Source of the DNA: Aminobacter sp. HY435
Lineage (GTDB): Bacteria; Pseudomonadota; Alphaproteobacteria; Rhizobiales; Rhizobiaceae
NCBI RefSeq assembly: GCF_027568395.1
Contig: NZ_JANKZL010000008.1
Coordinates: forward strand, 62,001 to 126,000
DNA: 64,000 bases
Reading direction: 5' to 3'
Below the pieces are notes generated by a model. It was not told the DNA's origin. It was given only the letters and a program-made list of their open reading frames with translations, and ran no database searches. A program made the translations under genes and the position numbers. Positions within the stretch are counted from its first letter, which is position 1. Every line of letters starts with the position of its first letter. Below are positions 11,408-19,725 of the stretch, one piece after another.

Positions 11408-11460
11408 CCGGCCTTGCAATGGGGTAATGCGAGGATGGTGACGAGGGAGGATTTCGAGCG

Positions 11461-12237
11461 ATGCCAAAACGGCCGATTAACGCCGCCAATGACAAGGACG
11501 AGCGCTATCGCGCCCCGGCGCTGGACAAGGGGCTCGACATCCTGGAGTTGCTGTCGGAGCAGCCGGGCGGGCTGACGCGCGCCGAAATCGTCAAGGCGAT
11601 GGGGCGCGGGCCGAGCGAGGTCTACCGCATGCTCGAGCGGCTGGTGGCGCGCGACTATGTCAGCCGCTCACCGGAAGGCGACCGCTACGCGCTGACCATG
11701 AAGCTGTTCATCCTCGCCCACCGCCACCCACCGGTGCGCCGCCTTGTGGCGCGCGCCTTGCCGCTGATGGACGCTTTCGCCAGCGAGGCCGGGCAGTCCT
11801 GCCATCTCGTCGTTCCCGAAGGCGGCGCGGCGCTCGTCGTCGCGCATGCCAGTTGCCCCGGCAACTGGGAGTTCGGCATCCGCATCGGCGCCCATATCGA
11901 GCTTTTGACCACCAGTTCCGGCCACATCCTGCTCGCCTTCCTGGATGAGCAGGCGCAGTCGGAGCTGGCGATGCGCTGGGAAGGCACTGCGATGGCCGAG
12001 GCGCGGGAAAAACTGGAGCCGGTTCTGAAAGCCTATCGTCAGGCCGGCCACCGTGTCGGGCCGAGCCAGCAGATGCGCGCCATCGACGACATCTCGGTGC
12101 CGATCCTGTCGCCGGACGGCTATGCGATCGCCGTGCTGACCTGCCCCTATATCCAGCGCATCGACGACAAACAGGCCGACATCGACCAGACGCTGGCACT
12201 GCTGAAGGACGTCGCGGCGAAGCTGTCGCTGTCATAG
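11461..12237 (+). CDS. IclR-family transcriptional regulator of the fucose locus
   Basis: A 258-residue protein. The N-terminal winged helix-turn-helix spans roughly residues 18-80 (ALDKGLDILELLSEQPGG, then LTRAEIVKAMGRGPSEVYRML), followed by the IclR effector domain with the segment TTSSGHILLAFLDE typical of the ligand pocket. GGGAGG stands about ten bases before ATG 11461. It is divergent from the fucose operon across a 120-base gap holding a palindromic site, the usual arrangement for a local regulator responding to a pathway sugar or acid. Whether it represses or activates cannot be told from sequence. Confidence 0.88.
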   Translation: MPKRPINAANDKDERYRAPALDKGLDILELLSEQPGGLTRAEIVKAMGRGPSEVYRMLERLVARDYVSRSPEGDRYALTMKLFILAHRHPPVRRLVARALPLMDAFASEAGQSCHLVVPEGGAALVVAHASCPGNWEFGIRIGAHIELLTTSSGHILLAFLDEQAQSELAMRWEGTAMAEAREKLEPVLKAYRQAGHRVGPSQQMRAIDDISVPILSPDGYAIAVLTCPYIQRIDDKQADIDQTLALLKDVAAKLSLS

Positions 12238-12268
12238 AGGGCGCCGGCAGGTCGGGGAGCTCGGCGCT

Positions 12269-12380
12269 GCCCCTCACCCTTACCCTCTCCCCGTAAGGAC
12301 GGGGAGAGGGGGCGTCGGCGTATCCGCTTGTCCCTTCTCCCCGTCATTACGGGGAGAAGGTCCGGCAGGGGATGAGGGGC
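12269..12380. repeat. Rhizobial palindromic repeat with two C/G-rich hairpins
   Basis: Two near-identical hairpins lie tail-to-tail between the IclR gene and fucU: CCCTCTCCCCGT-aagg-ACGGGGAGAGGG (12283-12310) and CCTTCTCCCCGT-catt-ACGGGGAGAAGG (12333-12360). Outer arms GCCCCTC (12269-12275) and GAGGGGC (12374-12380) enclose both. Related elements sit at 51831-51946, 52221-52352, 55958-56099 and 63417-63447. It may also end transcription of both convergent genes. Confidence 0.75.
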
Positions 12381-12464
12381 GGCTGGGCCCTGTCAGGACA
12401 AGGCCGCAGACGACGTTGCGCCATCAGGTCTGGATGGGTGGTGGCTCCATATTGGAGCCGAACC

Positions 12465-12905
12465 TCAAGCCTCCGGCGGGATGACGCCCTTGCGCACGGC
12501 GAAGTCGGCGTAGAAGCGGCGTTCCTGCGTCTGGATGACCGCATATGCCTTCTTGGCGCGGTCGTAGAAGGCGAAGCGTTCGATGCCGACCATCCTCGTG
12601 CCGGTCCCCTCGATCAGCCTGCCGACCTGACGCTGCACCTCGGGAATCTCGTCGGGCTTGCCCACCACCTCCATGCGGCCGAAGGCGTCGTCGACGAAGG
12701 TGTCGACGGGCATCACCGACAGCACCGCCTGCATCACCCTGACAATGTCGGCGTCGATGCGCAGCGGGCGGCCATGGACGGTCTGGCGCGAGATCGCCTC
12801 GGCCGGAAAGTTGGCGTCGGCGACGATCAGGTCGTCGCCGTGGCCCATCGAGCGCAGCACGTGGAGGACGTCGGCGTTGAGCAGAGGATCGATACCCAGA
12901 AGCAT
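12465..12905 (-). CDS. fucU: L-fucose mutarotase (RbsD/FucU family)
   Basis: A 146-residue protein of the RbsD/FucU fold, which interconverts alpha and beta anomers of L-fucose. His22 and Asp30 in GHGDDLIVADANFP are the conserved N-terminal active-site region, and the family Tyr lies in YAVIQTQERRFYADF near the C-terminus. The start at 12905 gives the standard MLLGIDPLLNADVLHVL opening; the longer open frame upstream is Arg-rich and spurious. It is separated from the fucose operon by the IclR gene and a repeat, and has the same orientation as the peptide transporter, 68 bases after the last ATPase gene. It supplies the anomer used by the dehydrogenase. Confidence 0.9.
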   Translation of the reverse strand: MLLGIDPLLNADVLHVLRSMGHGDDLIVADANFPAEAISRQTVHGRPLRIDADIVRVMQAVLSVMPVDTFVDDAFGRMEVVGKPDEIPEVQRQVGRLIEGTGTRMVGIERFAFYDRAKKAYAVIQTQERRFYADFAVRKGVIPPEA

Positions 12906-12973
12906 GGTCGGACACCTGTCGGTAAGCGTTGCAAGTTCAGTGTGCAGGCGCGTATGAAAACAGGCAAGCGAGC

Positions 12974-13732
12974 TCAAGGCTCGCGGACGAAGCCTTCGCT
13001 GGCGACCAGAAGATTGCGCGTGTAATCCTTGGTGACGTCGCGGCTGGCGAGCGCCTCGGCTTCGAGCCGCTCGACCTCCTGGCCGTTCTGCATGACCATC
13101 AGGCGCTCGCACATGTGGGTGATAACGCCGAGATCGTGGCTGACCATGACGAAGGTCAGCTTGCGGTCGCGGCGGATCTGTTCGAGCAGGTTGAGCACCT
13201 CGGCCTGCACCGAGGCGTCGAGCGCCGATGTTGGCTCGTCGAGCAGAAGCACCGACGGCTCGAGAATCAGCGCACGCGCGATGGCGACGCGCTGGCGCTG
13301 GCCGCCGGAGAGCTGGTGCGAATAGCGGAAGCGGAAGCTTGAGCCGAGGCCGACCTCGTCGAGCGCCCTGAGGATACGCTTTTCGGTGTCGGCGAAACCA
13401 TGGATGTCGAGCGGCTCGAGCAGCAGCCGGTCGACCGTCTGGCGCGGATGCAGAGAACCGTAGGGATCCTGGAAGACCATCTGGACCTGGCGGTAGAAGG
13501 CCTTGTCCCTGAACTTGCCGAGGCGCTTGCCATCGACGTCGATGGTGCCAGAGGCGACAGGCGCAAGACCGGCGACGGCGCGCAGCAGCGTCGACTTGCC
13601 GGAGCCGGATTCGCCGACGAGACCGAAGGATTCGCCCCTGGCGACGGTCAGCGATACGTCCTTGAGAGCCACGAATTCGTCGTAGACGACGCGCAGCTTG
13701 TCCAGTGAAAGGGCAGGGGTCACAGCAGCCAC
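12974..13732 (-). CDS. Dipeptide/oligopeptide ABC transporter ATP-binding protein (DppF-like)
   Basis: A 252-residue ABC ATPase. Walker A is GESGSGKST, the signature [15 protein letters not shown], Walker [13 protein letters not shown] and the switch His in MVSHDLG. It is a little shorter than typical DppF/OppF (about 300 or more) because the C-terminal oligopeptide domain is brief. Its start overlaps the end of the other ATPase gene by 13 bases. It is the last gene of a dipeptidase-SBP-permease-permease-ATPase-ATPase operon and would pair with the 277-residue ATPase to drive import. Confidence 0.87.
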   Translation of the reverse strand: MAAVTPALSLDKLRVVYDEFVALKDVSLTVARGESFGLVGESGSGKSTLLRAVAGLAPVASGTIDVDGKRLGKFRDKAFYRQVQMVFQDPYGSLHPRQTVDRLLLEPLDIHGFADTEKRILRALDEVGLGSSFRFRYSHQLSGGQRQRVAIARALILEPSVLLLDEPTSALDASVQAEVLNLLEQIRRDRKLTFVMVSHDLGVITHMCERLMVMQNGQEVERLEAEALASRDVTKDYTRNLLVASEGFVREP

Positions 13733-14553
13733 TCCGGCTGGCGGTCGAGCACCGGCAGAGGATGCCGGTCGGCGCCGATCTTGGGCATGCAGTTCAGCAG
13801 GCCTTGCGTGTAGGGATGTTTGGCTTGCGACAGCTCGGAGGCCTTGAGTTCCTCGACCACCTTGCCGGCATACATGACGATGACCCGGTCGCAGAAGGTC
13901 GAGACCAGGCGCAGGTCGTGCGAAATGAAGATCAGGCCCATGCCGCGATCGATCACCAGCCGGTCGAGGATGCGCAGGATGTCGAGCTGAACGGTGACGT
14001 CGAGCGCCGAGGTCGGCTCGTCGGCGATCAGCAGTTCCGGCCCGGCGATCAGCATCATGGCGATCATGGCGCGCTGGCCCATGCCGCCCGAGACCTCGTG
14101 CGGGTAAAGATCGAAGACGCGCTTGGGGTCGCGGATCTGCACTGCAGCCAGCATGTCGAGCGCGCGTTCGCGCGCCTCGGAGCGGCCGATGCTTTCATGG
14201 GTGCGCAGTGTCTCGACAATCTGTCGACCGATGGTCATGACCGGGTCGAGCGAATATTTCGGGTCCTGCAGAATCATCGCGACGCGGTTGCCGCGCAGCG
14301 AGCGGCGGGTCGCGGGCGTGGCCTTCAGCAGGTCGATGCCGGAGAACTCGAGCCTGTTGGCTGCGACCTTGGCGTGCTGCGGTGTCAGGCCCATGATGGC
14401 GCGGCCGGTCTGCGACTTGCCGGAGCCGGATTCGCCGACGATGCCGAGGCGTTCCTGGCCGAGCGTGAAGGATACGCCGCGCACGGCCTCCACCACCCCG
14501 GTGCGTGTGGGGAAGGAAACACGCAGGTCTTCGACGTGAAGCATCGTGCTCAT
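13720..14553 (-). CDS. Dipeptide/oligopeptide ABC transporter ATP-binding protein (DppD-like)
   Basis: A 277-residue ABC ATPase with Walker [10 protein letters not shown] (the final Thr/Ser position is Gln-Thr shifted), signature [15 protein letters not shown], Walker [13 protein letters not shown] and ISHDLR. The C-terminal segment [16 protein letters not shown] is the oligopeptide-ATPase motif. ATG 14553 overlaps the permease stop by four bases (ATGA), supporting this start over a long upstream frame that runs through the permease gene. It works as a heterodimer with the product of the next gene. Confidence 0.88.
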   Translation of the reverse strand: MSTMLHVEDLRVSFPTRTGVVEAVRGVSFTLGQERLGIVGESGSGKSQTGRAIMGLTPQHAKVAANRLEFSGIDLLKATPATRRSLRGNRVAMILQDPKYSLDPVMTIGRQIVETLRTHESIGRSEARERALDMLAAVQIRDPKRVFDLYPHEVSGGMGQRAMIAMMLIAGPELLIADEPTSALDVTVQLDILRILDRLVIDRGMGLIFISHDLRLVSTFCDRVIVMYAGKVVEELKASELSQAKHPYTQGLLNCMPKIGADRHPLPVLDRQPEWLL

Positions 14554-15467
14554 TGGCCACCGCCACGGGTGTCGAGCGCGTCGCGCAGGCCGTCGCCGAG
14601 CAAATTGAAGCCGAGGCTGACGATCAGGATCGCCGCGCCCGGTGCTGCGGCGACCCACCACTGGTCGAGGATGAAGCGGCGGCCCGAGGCGATCATCGCG
14701 CCCCATTCGGGCAGCGGCGGCTGGGCGCCGAGACCAAGGAAGCCGAGGCCGGCGGCGGTCAGGATGATGCCGGCCATGTCCAGGGTGACGCGGACGATCA
14801 GCGAGGAAATGCACAAAGGCATGATGTGGCGCAGGACGATGCGCAACGGCGACGCGCCCATCAGCTTGACCGCGGCGATATAGTCCGAATTGCGCACGGT
14901 CAGGGTTTCGGCGCGGGCGATGCGGGCATAGGGCGGCCACGAGGTCAGCGCGATGGCGATGATGGCGTTTTCAATGCCGGGTCCAAGTGCTGCGACAAAG
15001 GCCAGAGCCAGCACCAGCTTCGGGAACGCCAGGAAGATGTCGGTGATGCGCATCAGTACGGCATCGAGCCAGCCGCCGGCATAACCGGCGACGGTGCCGA
15101 CGAGCAGCCCGATCGGCGCGGCGATGATCGCCACCAGCACGATGACCTGCAGGGTCAGGCGCGAGCCGTAGATCAGGCGCGAGAGGATGTCGCGCCCCTG
15201 GTCGTCGGTGCCGAGCCAGTAGGTCGAGCTTGGCGGCAGCAGGCGGGCGTTCTTGAGGTCGCCGAGATAGGGCGAGTAGGGCGCCAGAAGCGGCGCGAAA
15301 GCGGCGACGAACAGCAGCGCCAGGATGATGGCGAGGCCGATCACCGCGAGCTTGTTCGCGGCGAAGCGGCTCCACGTCAGGTAGGCGCGGCCGAGCCGCG
15401 CCTGAAGGCGCGACTGGGGACGGTCGGTGAGCAGCCACTCGCGGCGGGTCATTGTTGCTTGGCTCAT
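14550..15467 (-). CDS. Dipeptide ABC transporter permease (DppC-like)
   Basis: A 305-residue inner-membrane permease. It has an N-terminal helix (about 38-58), the short periplasmic segment with HWLGTDDQGRD-like TYWLGTDDQGRDILSR, and a BPD_transp_1 domain of five helices with the EAA loop around DYIAAVKLMGASPLRIVLRH. DppC proteins open with this N-terminal extension before the channel domain. Start ATG 15467 overlaps the upstream permease stop by four bases. It forms the channel with the DppB-like partner. Confidence 0.9.
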   Translation of the reverse strand: MSQATMTRREWLLTDRPQSRLQARLGRAYLTWSRFAANKLAVIGLAIILALLFVAAFAPLLAPYSPYLGDLKNARLLPPSSTYWLGTDDQGRDILSRLIYGSRLTLQVIVLVAIIAAPIGLLVGTVAGYAGGWLDAVLMRITDIFLAFPKLVLALAFVAALGPGIENAIIAIALTSWPPYARIARAETLTVRNSDYIAAVKLMGASPLRIVLRHIMPLCISSLIVRVTLDMAGIILTAAGLGFLGLGAQPPLPEWGAMIASGRRFILDQWWVAAAPGAAILIVSLGFNLLGDGLRDALDTRGGGQ

Positions 15468-16522
15468 CTGATCCGCGTCCTTGGGTCGAGCAGGCGATAG
15501 AGCAGATCCGACAAAAGGTTGATGGCGATGAACACCGAACCGATGATGATCGTGCCGCCGAGCACGGCGTTCATGTCGGCGTTCTGCAGCGAATTGGTGA
15601 TGTAGAGGCCGAGACCGGGCCAGGCGAAGACCGTTTCGGTCAGCACCGAGCCTTCGAGCAGGCCGGCGTAGGACAGCGCGATCACCGTCACCAGCGGCAC
15701 GGCGGCGTTGCGCAGCGCGTGGCCCCAGATGATGCGGGTTTCCGACAGGCCCTTGGCGCGGGCGGCGACGATGTATTCCTGGCTCAGTTCGTTGAGCATG
15801 AACGAGCGCGTCATGCGGCTGATATAGGCGAGCGAGAAATATCCAAGCAGCGAGGCCGGCAGGATGATGTGGGCGAAGATGTCCTTGAACGCCGCCCAGT
15901 CGCGGTTGAGCACCGCGTCGAGCAGGTAGAAACCGGTGATCGGCGTGAACGTATATTCGAACACCACATCGATGCGGCCGGGGCCGGCGGTCCAGCCGAG
16001 ACGGGCGTAAAACACCAGAAGCGCCAGCAGGCCGAGCCAGAAAATGGGCACCGAATAGCCGACGAGGCCGACGATGCGCACGATCTGGTCGGCGAGGCTG
16101 CCGCGCTTGACGGCGGCGAGCACGCCGAGCGGGATGCCAAGGGCTGCGCCGATGATGGTGCCGACGGTGGCCAGTTCCATGGTTGCCGGGAAGACGCGGC
16201 GGATGTCGGCCATGACCGGATTGGTGGTCAGCACCGATGTGCCGAAATCGCCCTGCAGCACGCCTTTCACATAGAGAAAGAACTGCTGGTAATAGGGCAG
16301 GTTGAAGCCCATTTCCTCGCGGGTGCGCTCGACGACGTGGGCCGGCGCCCGGTCGCCGACGATGGCGAGCACCGGATCGATCGGCACGACGCGGCCGATG
16401 AAGAAGGTGACGGCCAACAGGCCGAGATAGGTCGTTGCCACGATCACCGCGAAACTGGCGACCGCCTTGAGAATGGCGGAGGCGCGCTTGTTGGCGCGCC
16501 TCGCCGGCATCTGGGTTTCCAT
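15464..16522 (-). CDS. Dipeptide ABC transporter permease (DppB-like)
   Basis: A membrane protein of 352 residues from ATG 16522, or 362 from ATG 16552. It shows an N-terminal helix, the DppB-type periplasmic loop, and a channel domain with EYIVAARAKGLSETRIIWGH as the ATPase-docking EAA loop. Neither start has a strong ribosome site; 16522 is preferred because 16552 falls inside the hairpin repeat at 16548-16580. It follows the solute-binding protein gene and is coupled by four overlapping bases to the DppC-like gene. Confidence 0.85.
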   Translation of the reverse strand: METQMPARRANKRASAILKAVASFAVIVATTYLGLLAVTFFIGRVVPIDPVLAIVGDRAPAHVVERTREEMGFNLPYYQQFFLYVKGVLQGDFGTSVLTTNPVMADIRRVFPATMELATVGTIIGAALGIPLGVLAAVKRGSLADQIVRIVGLVGYSVPIFWLGLLALLVFYARLGWTAGPGRIDVVFEYTFTPITGFYLLDAVLNRDWAAFKDIFAHIILPASLLGYFSLAYISRMTRSFMLNELSQEYIVAARAKGLSETRIIWGHALRNAAVPLVTVIALSYAGLLEGSVLTETVFAWPGLGLYITNSLQNADMNAVLGGTIIIGSVFIAINLLSDLLYRLLDPRTRIR

Positions 16523-16547
16523 GCTGCTCAATGGACCGATCCTTTGG

Positions 16548-16580
16548 TGCATGACCCCGATTTCGGGCAGGGATCATGCA
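16548..16580. repeat. REP-like palindrome between binding-protein and permease genes
   Basis: TGCATGA (16548-16554) and TCATGCA (16574-16580) pair, extended inward by CCC/GGG and by CCGA-TTTCGG. The same GCRTGA...TCATGC arms occur at 5094-5136. The intercistronic position suggests a role in differential mRNA stability, keeping binding-protein transcripts more abundant; this is inference. Confidence 0.5.
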
Positions 16581-16641
16581 CGGACTCAAATTGTCACAGC
16601 GCCCGTTGCGCGCCCAATTGGACGCGCGGCGCTGTCATGGA

Positions 16642-18282
16642 TCAGTCCTTCGTCACGGGAGCGACGAAGTTCGAGTCGAAGTTCGGCCCGAGCTTGTAGT
16701 TCTTGACGTTGCCGCGCAGGCCGGCGACCTCGGTCTGCTGGAACACGAGGACGAACGGGCTGGTGTCGAGGGCTGCCTGCTGCAGTTCCTTGTACATGGC
16801 GGCGCGCTTGTCGTTGTCACGCTCCAGAAGAGCTGCCTTGGTCTTTTCGGTCAGTTCCGGCACGTCCCAGGCGTTGCGCCAGGCCAGTGTCTTCACCGTG
16901 CCATCGTCGGCATTGTTGGGGTTGGAGGTGAAGGTCTCGGCGTTGGAGTTCGGATCCCAGTAGTCCATGCCCCACTGGCCGATATACATGTCGTGGTTGC
17001 GGGCGCGGTACTTGGTCAGCGTCTGCTTGCCGTCGCCGGGGATGATCTCGACCTTGACGCCGGCCTGGCCAGCGGTCTGCTGGAAGGCTTCGGCGATGCC
17101 GGTCACCGGCTGGGTGTTGCGGACATCCATGGTGATCGAGAAGCCGTCCTTGAGGCCGGCCTTTTCGAGCAGTTCCTTGGCCTTGGCGACGTCGAACTTG
17201 AACGGATCGGAATCGAGCGCGCCGAGAACGCCCTTGGGCTGGTAGGTCTGGCGGATCTCGCCGATGCCCTTGATCAGGGTCGAGCCGATGGCGTCGTAGT
17301 CGACGAGATACTTCAGCGCCTGGCGAACTTCCGGCTTGGCCAGGTTCTCGTTCTTCTGGTTAAGGCTGATGTAGTACATCGTGCCCTTGGGCGCGCTGGT
17401 CGTGGCCAGGTCGGCATTCTTGGAAATGGCTTCCAGATCGCCCGGCTCGAGGTTGCGGGCGACGTCGACATCACCGCTTTCCAGCATCAGGCGCTGGGTC
17501 GCGCTTTCCTTGACGTGGCGATAGATGACGCGGGCGAGTGCTGCCTTTTCGCCATAGTAGTTGTCGTTGCGCTCGAGCACGAGGATTTCGTTGGCGCGCC
17601 AGTCGCGGATCTTGAACGGACCCGAGCCGGCATAGCCGGTCTTCAGCCAGCCATTGCCGAAGTCGTTGTCGAACTTGTAGTCGTCGGTCGGCGTGACCGG
17701 CGCGACGTGCTCGAGCACCAGTTTCTTGTCCATGACGGCGCCGACGGTGGCGGTCAGGCAGTTGAGCACGAAGGACGGCGCATAGGACTTGTCGACGGTG
17801 AAGACGAAGGTGCTTGCGTCGACGGCCTTGGCCTTCTCGGTGACGTTGTCCTTGGTCAGGCCGAACTGGGTGACGATGAAGGCCGGGCTCTTGTCGAGCT
17901 TGACGACGCGCTCGAACGACCAGGCGACGTCCTCGGCGGTGATCGGGTTGCCGGAGGCGAACTTCAGGCCCGGCTTGAGCTTGAAGGTGTAGGTCAGGCC
18001 GTCATCCGACACGGTCCAGCTTTCGGCGACGCCGGGGCGCACCTTGGTGGTGTCGTTGATGTCGAGGCGCACCAGCATGTCGTAGGCGTTGCCGAGGAAT
18101 TCGGCCGGGCTCAGCTCGAACGACTCTGCCGGGTCAAGCGTGATGGTGTCGTCGATGGCCCAGGCCTGGACCAGCGTGTCGGCCGGCGTCACGGCCAGCG
18201 CGGGCGCCGAAAGCGCCATGACCGACAGCGCGGCGCCGGTGAGCATCAGGCGGAAATGTCCGTTGAGTTTTCCGATAAACAT
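16642..18282 (-). CDS. Dipeptide/oligopeptide ABC transporter substrate-binding protein (SBP_bac_5)
   Basis: A 546-residue exported protein of the DppA/OppA class. A signal peptide of about 30 residues ends at ALA-V. The mature protein begins ADTLVQAWAIDDTITLDPAESF and has the family segment LTYTFKLKPGLKFASGNPITAEDVAWSFER. It would capture peptides in the periplasm for the two permeases encoded next. It is preceded by the dipeptidase gene 34 bases upstream in the same direction, suggesting the imported ligand is a dipeptide. The precise ligand cannot be read from sequence. Confidence 0.88.
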   Translation of the reverse strand: MFIGKLNGHFRLMLTGAALSVMALSAPALAVTPADTLVQAWAIDDTITLDPAESFELSPAEFLGNAYDMLVRLDINDTTKVRPGVAESWTVSDDGLTYTFKLKPGLKFASGNPITAEDVAWSFERVVKLDKSPAFIVTQFGLTKDNVTEKAKAVDASTFVFTVDKSYAPSFVLNCLTATVGAVMDKKLVLEHVAPVTPTDDYKFDNDFGNGWLKTGYAGSGPFKIRDWRANEILVLERNDNYYGEKAALARVIYRHVKESATQRLMLESGDVDVARNLEPGDLEAISKNADLATTSAPKGTMYYISLNQKNENLAKPEVRQALKYLVDYDAIGSTLIKGIGEIRQTYQPKGVLGALDSDPFKFDVAKAKELLEKAGLKDGFSITMDVRNTQPVTGIAEAFQQTAGQAGVKVEIIPGDGKQTLTKYRARNHDMYIGQWGMDYWDPNSNAETFTSNPNNADDGTVKTLAWRNAWDVPELTEKTKAALLERDNDKRAAMYKELQQAALDTSPFVLVFQQTEVAGLRGNVKNYKLGPNFDSNFVAPVTKD

Positions 18283-18316
18283 GTCTTTCAGTTCCCCAAG
18301 TTGACGAAAATTATTG

Positions 18317-19375
18317 TTAAACGGCTGCTTCGTGCCAAGCAGAGCGCAATACTCTCAGCCAGTTGTCGCGGCAGATTTTCTTCACGTCATCGGCACCATA
18401 TCCAGCCTCCCGCAGGGCGGCAACGAGCTTCTGCAGGCCGGCAGCGTCGCTGATCTCGGCCGGAATGGTGGCGCCGTCGAAATCCGACCCCAATGCCACG
18501 CCGTCGATGCCGACATGCCCGACGAGATAGTCGATGTGGCGGATCATGTCCGACATCGGTGTGTCGGCGCGCTTGGCGCCGTCCGCGCGCAGCATGGTGA
18601 CGGCGAAGTTCAGCCCGACCAGGCCGTTGCTCTCGCGCACGGCGGCGAGCTGCTTGTCGGTCAGGTTGCGGCTGATCGGGGTCAGCACGTGCGCGTTCGA
18701 GTGGCTGACGATCAGCGGCTGGTCGGACAGCTTGGCGACATCCCAGAAACCCTTCTCGGTGATGTGGGCGAGGTCGATGGCAATGCCGATGCGGTTGCAT
18801 TCCCTGACCAGCCTATTGCCGGCGTCGGTCAGGCCGGGACCGGTGTCGGGGCTCGAGGGGAAGGCAAACGGCACGCCATGTCCGAAAATGGTGTTGCGGC
18901 TCCACACCGGACCAAGCGAGCGCAGGCCGGCGGCATAGAACATCTCAAGCGCGGCGAGATCGGCATCGATGGGCTCGCAGCCTTCCATGTGCAGCACTGC
19001 GGCAAACTTGCCTTCGGCTTCCGCGGCCTCGATCTCGGCTCCCGTGCGGCAGATTTTCCAGCCGCCGGCGCGATCCAGCCTGAAGGCGATCGCCGCCATC
19101 TCCAGGGCGATGTCGAGCGACGGCGCGCGTTCGAGCGGCTCCGACAGCGGGATGGCGTAGTGGCCGTTGGCGTCGCGCGTCTCGTCGGGCAGGTCGCCCG
19201 AGGTGATGTAGATGGCACAAAGACCGCCGGTCAGGCCGCCCTTCCTGGCGCGCGGCATGTCGATATGACCCTGGTGGGTGCCTTCCATGAACTCGGCAAC
19301 CGGATCCGCACCCTTCGCGGCGTTCTGCCACAAACGGAAAAGCACATCGTTGTGGCCGTCGAATACTGGCTGCAT
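18317..19375 (-). CDS. Membrane-type dipeptidase (M19 renal dipeptidase family)
   Basis: A 352-residue zinc peptidase. Metal ligands are visible as His8 and Asp10 in DGHND, Glu in LHMEGCEPID near residue 130, and His in IVSHSNAHVL; DFDGA follows near the C-terminus. No signal peptide is present, so a cytoplasmic enzyme is likely. M19 enzymes cleave dipeptides, often with a C-terminal D-residue. As first gene of the peptide-transport operon it would hydrolyse the imported dipeptides. Confidence 0.9.
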   Translation of the reverse strand: MQPVFDGHNDVLFRLWQNAAKGADPVAEFMEGTHQGHIDMPRARKGGLTGGLCAIYITSGDLPDETRDANGHYAIPLSEPLERAPSLDIALEMAAIAFRLDRAGGWKICRTGAEIEAAEAEGKFAAVLHMEGCEPIDADLAALEMFYAAGLRSLGPVWSRNTIFGHGVPFAFPSSPDTGPGLTDAGNRLVRECNRIGIAIDLAHITEKGFWDVAKLSDQPLIVSHSNAHVLTPISRNLTDKQLAAVRESNGLVGLNFAVTMLRADGAKRADTPMSDMIRHIDYLVGHVGIDGVALGSDFDGATIPAEISDAAGLQKLVAALREAGYGADDVKKICRDNWLRVLRSAWHEAAV

Positions 19376-19725
19376 TGCCCACTCCTCAAAGCGAGGCGAG
19401 TTGAAGGATGTGTCGTTGCAGAGTCAATCGGCCTGGGACGCGCATTTGCGTCGCAATGCCGTAGTTCCGCTTGGTAACGCAGTGCCAGGACCAACAGTAA
19501 TCCGTGCTTGGACCAGCGCCGGCGCCGAATTGCCGGTTGCGCCCAAAAACGAAACGATTCGGGCCGGTTGAACAACGGCGTGCGCCGGCCGCTGTTGACC
19601 TGACGTCAGGGTGCGACTTTGTTCGTTATTGAGTTCTGCCGCAAATTTGTGCAGTCGAACTGCGGGCGGCTGCACAGCTGCTCTCCACATTGCAAAACCA
19701 TTCATCACGACGGGAAATTTTGATA
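19376..19725. promoter_or_regulatory. Divergent intergenic region with three inverted repeats
   Basis: This 350-base gap separates the dipeptidase operon from the amino-acid dehydrogenase gene. It holds a perfect 12-base palindrome CCTGACGTCAGG (19599-19610) directly after a TTGACC box, a nested GCAGT-CGA-ACTGC (19651-19663), and TGTGCAG (19648-19654) mirrored by CTGCACA (19670-19676). All three lie within about 130 bases of the gdh start. They look like protein-binding sites; the cognate regulator is not known. Confidence 0.45.

Noticed and set aside
12269-12380. CRISPR-like repeated hairpins
   Set aside because: Only two units, no regular spacers and no cas genes; they are rhizobial palindromic repeats.
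14550-16589. 679-codon minus-strand frame that would extend the DppC-like permease
   Set aside because: The upstream half is out-of-frame reading of the DppB-like gene; the true start at 15467 overlaps the previous stop by four bases.
19690-19725. Upstream TTG start for the amino-acid dehydrogenase
   Set aside because: Rare start codon without ribosome site; ATG 19726 gives the family N-terminus.
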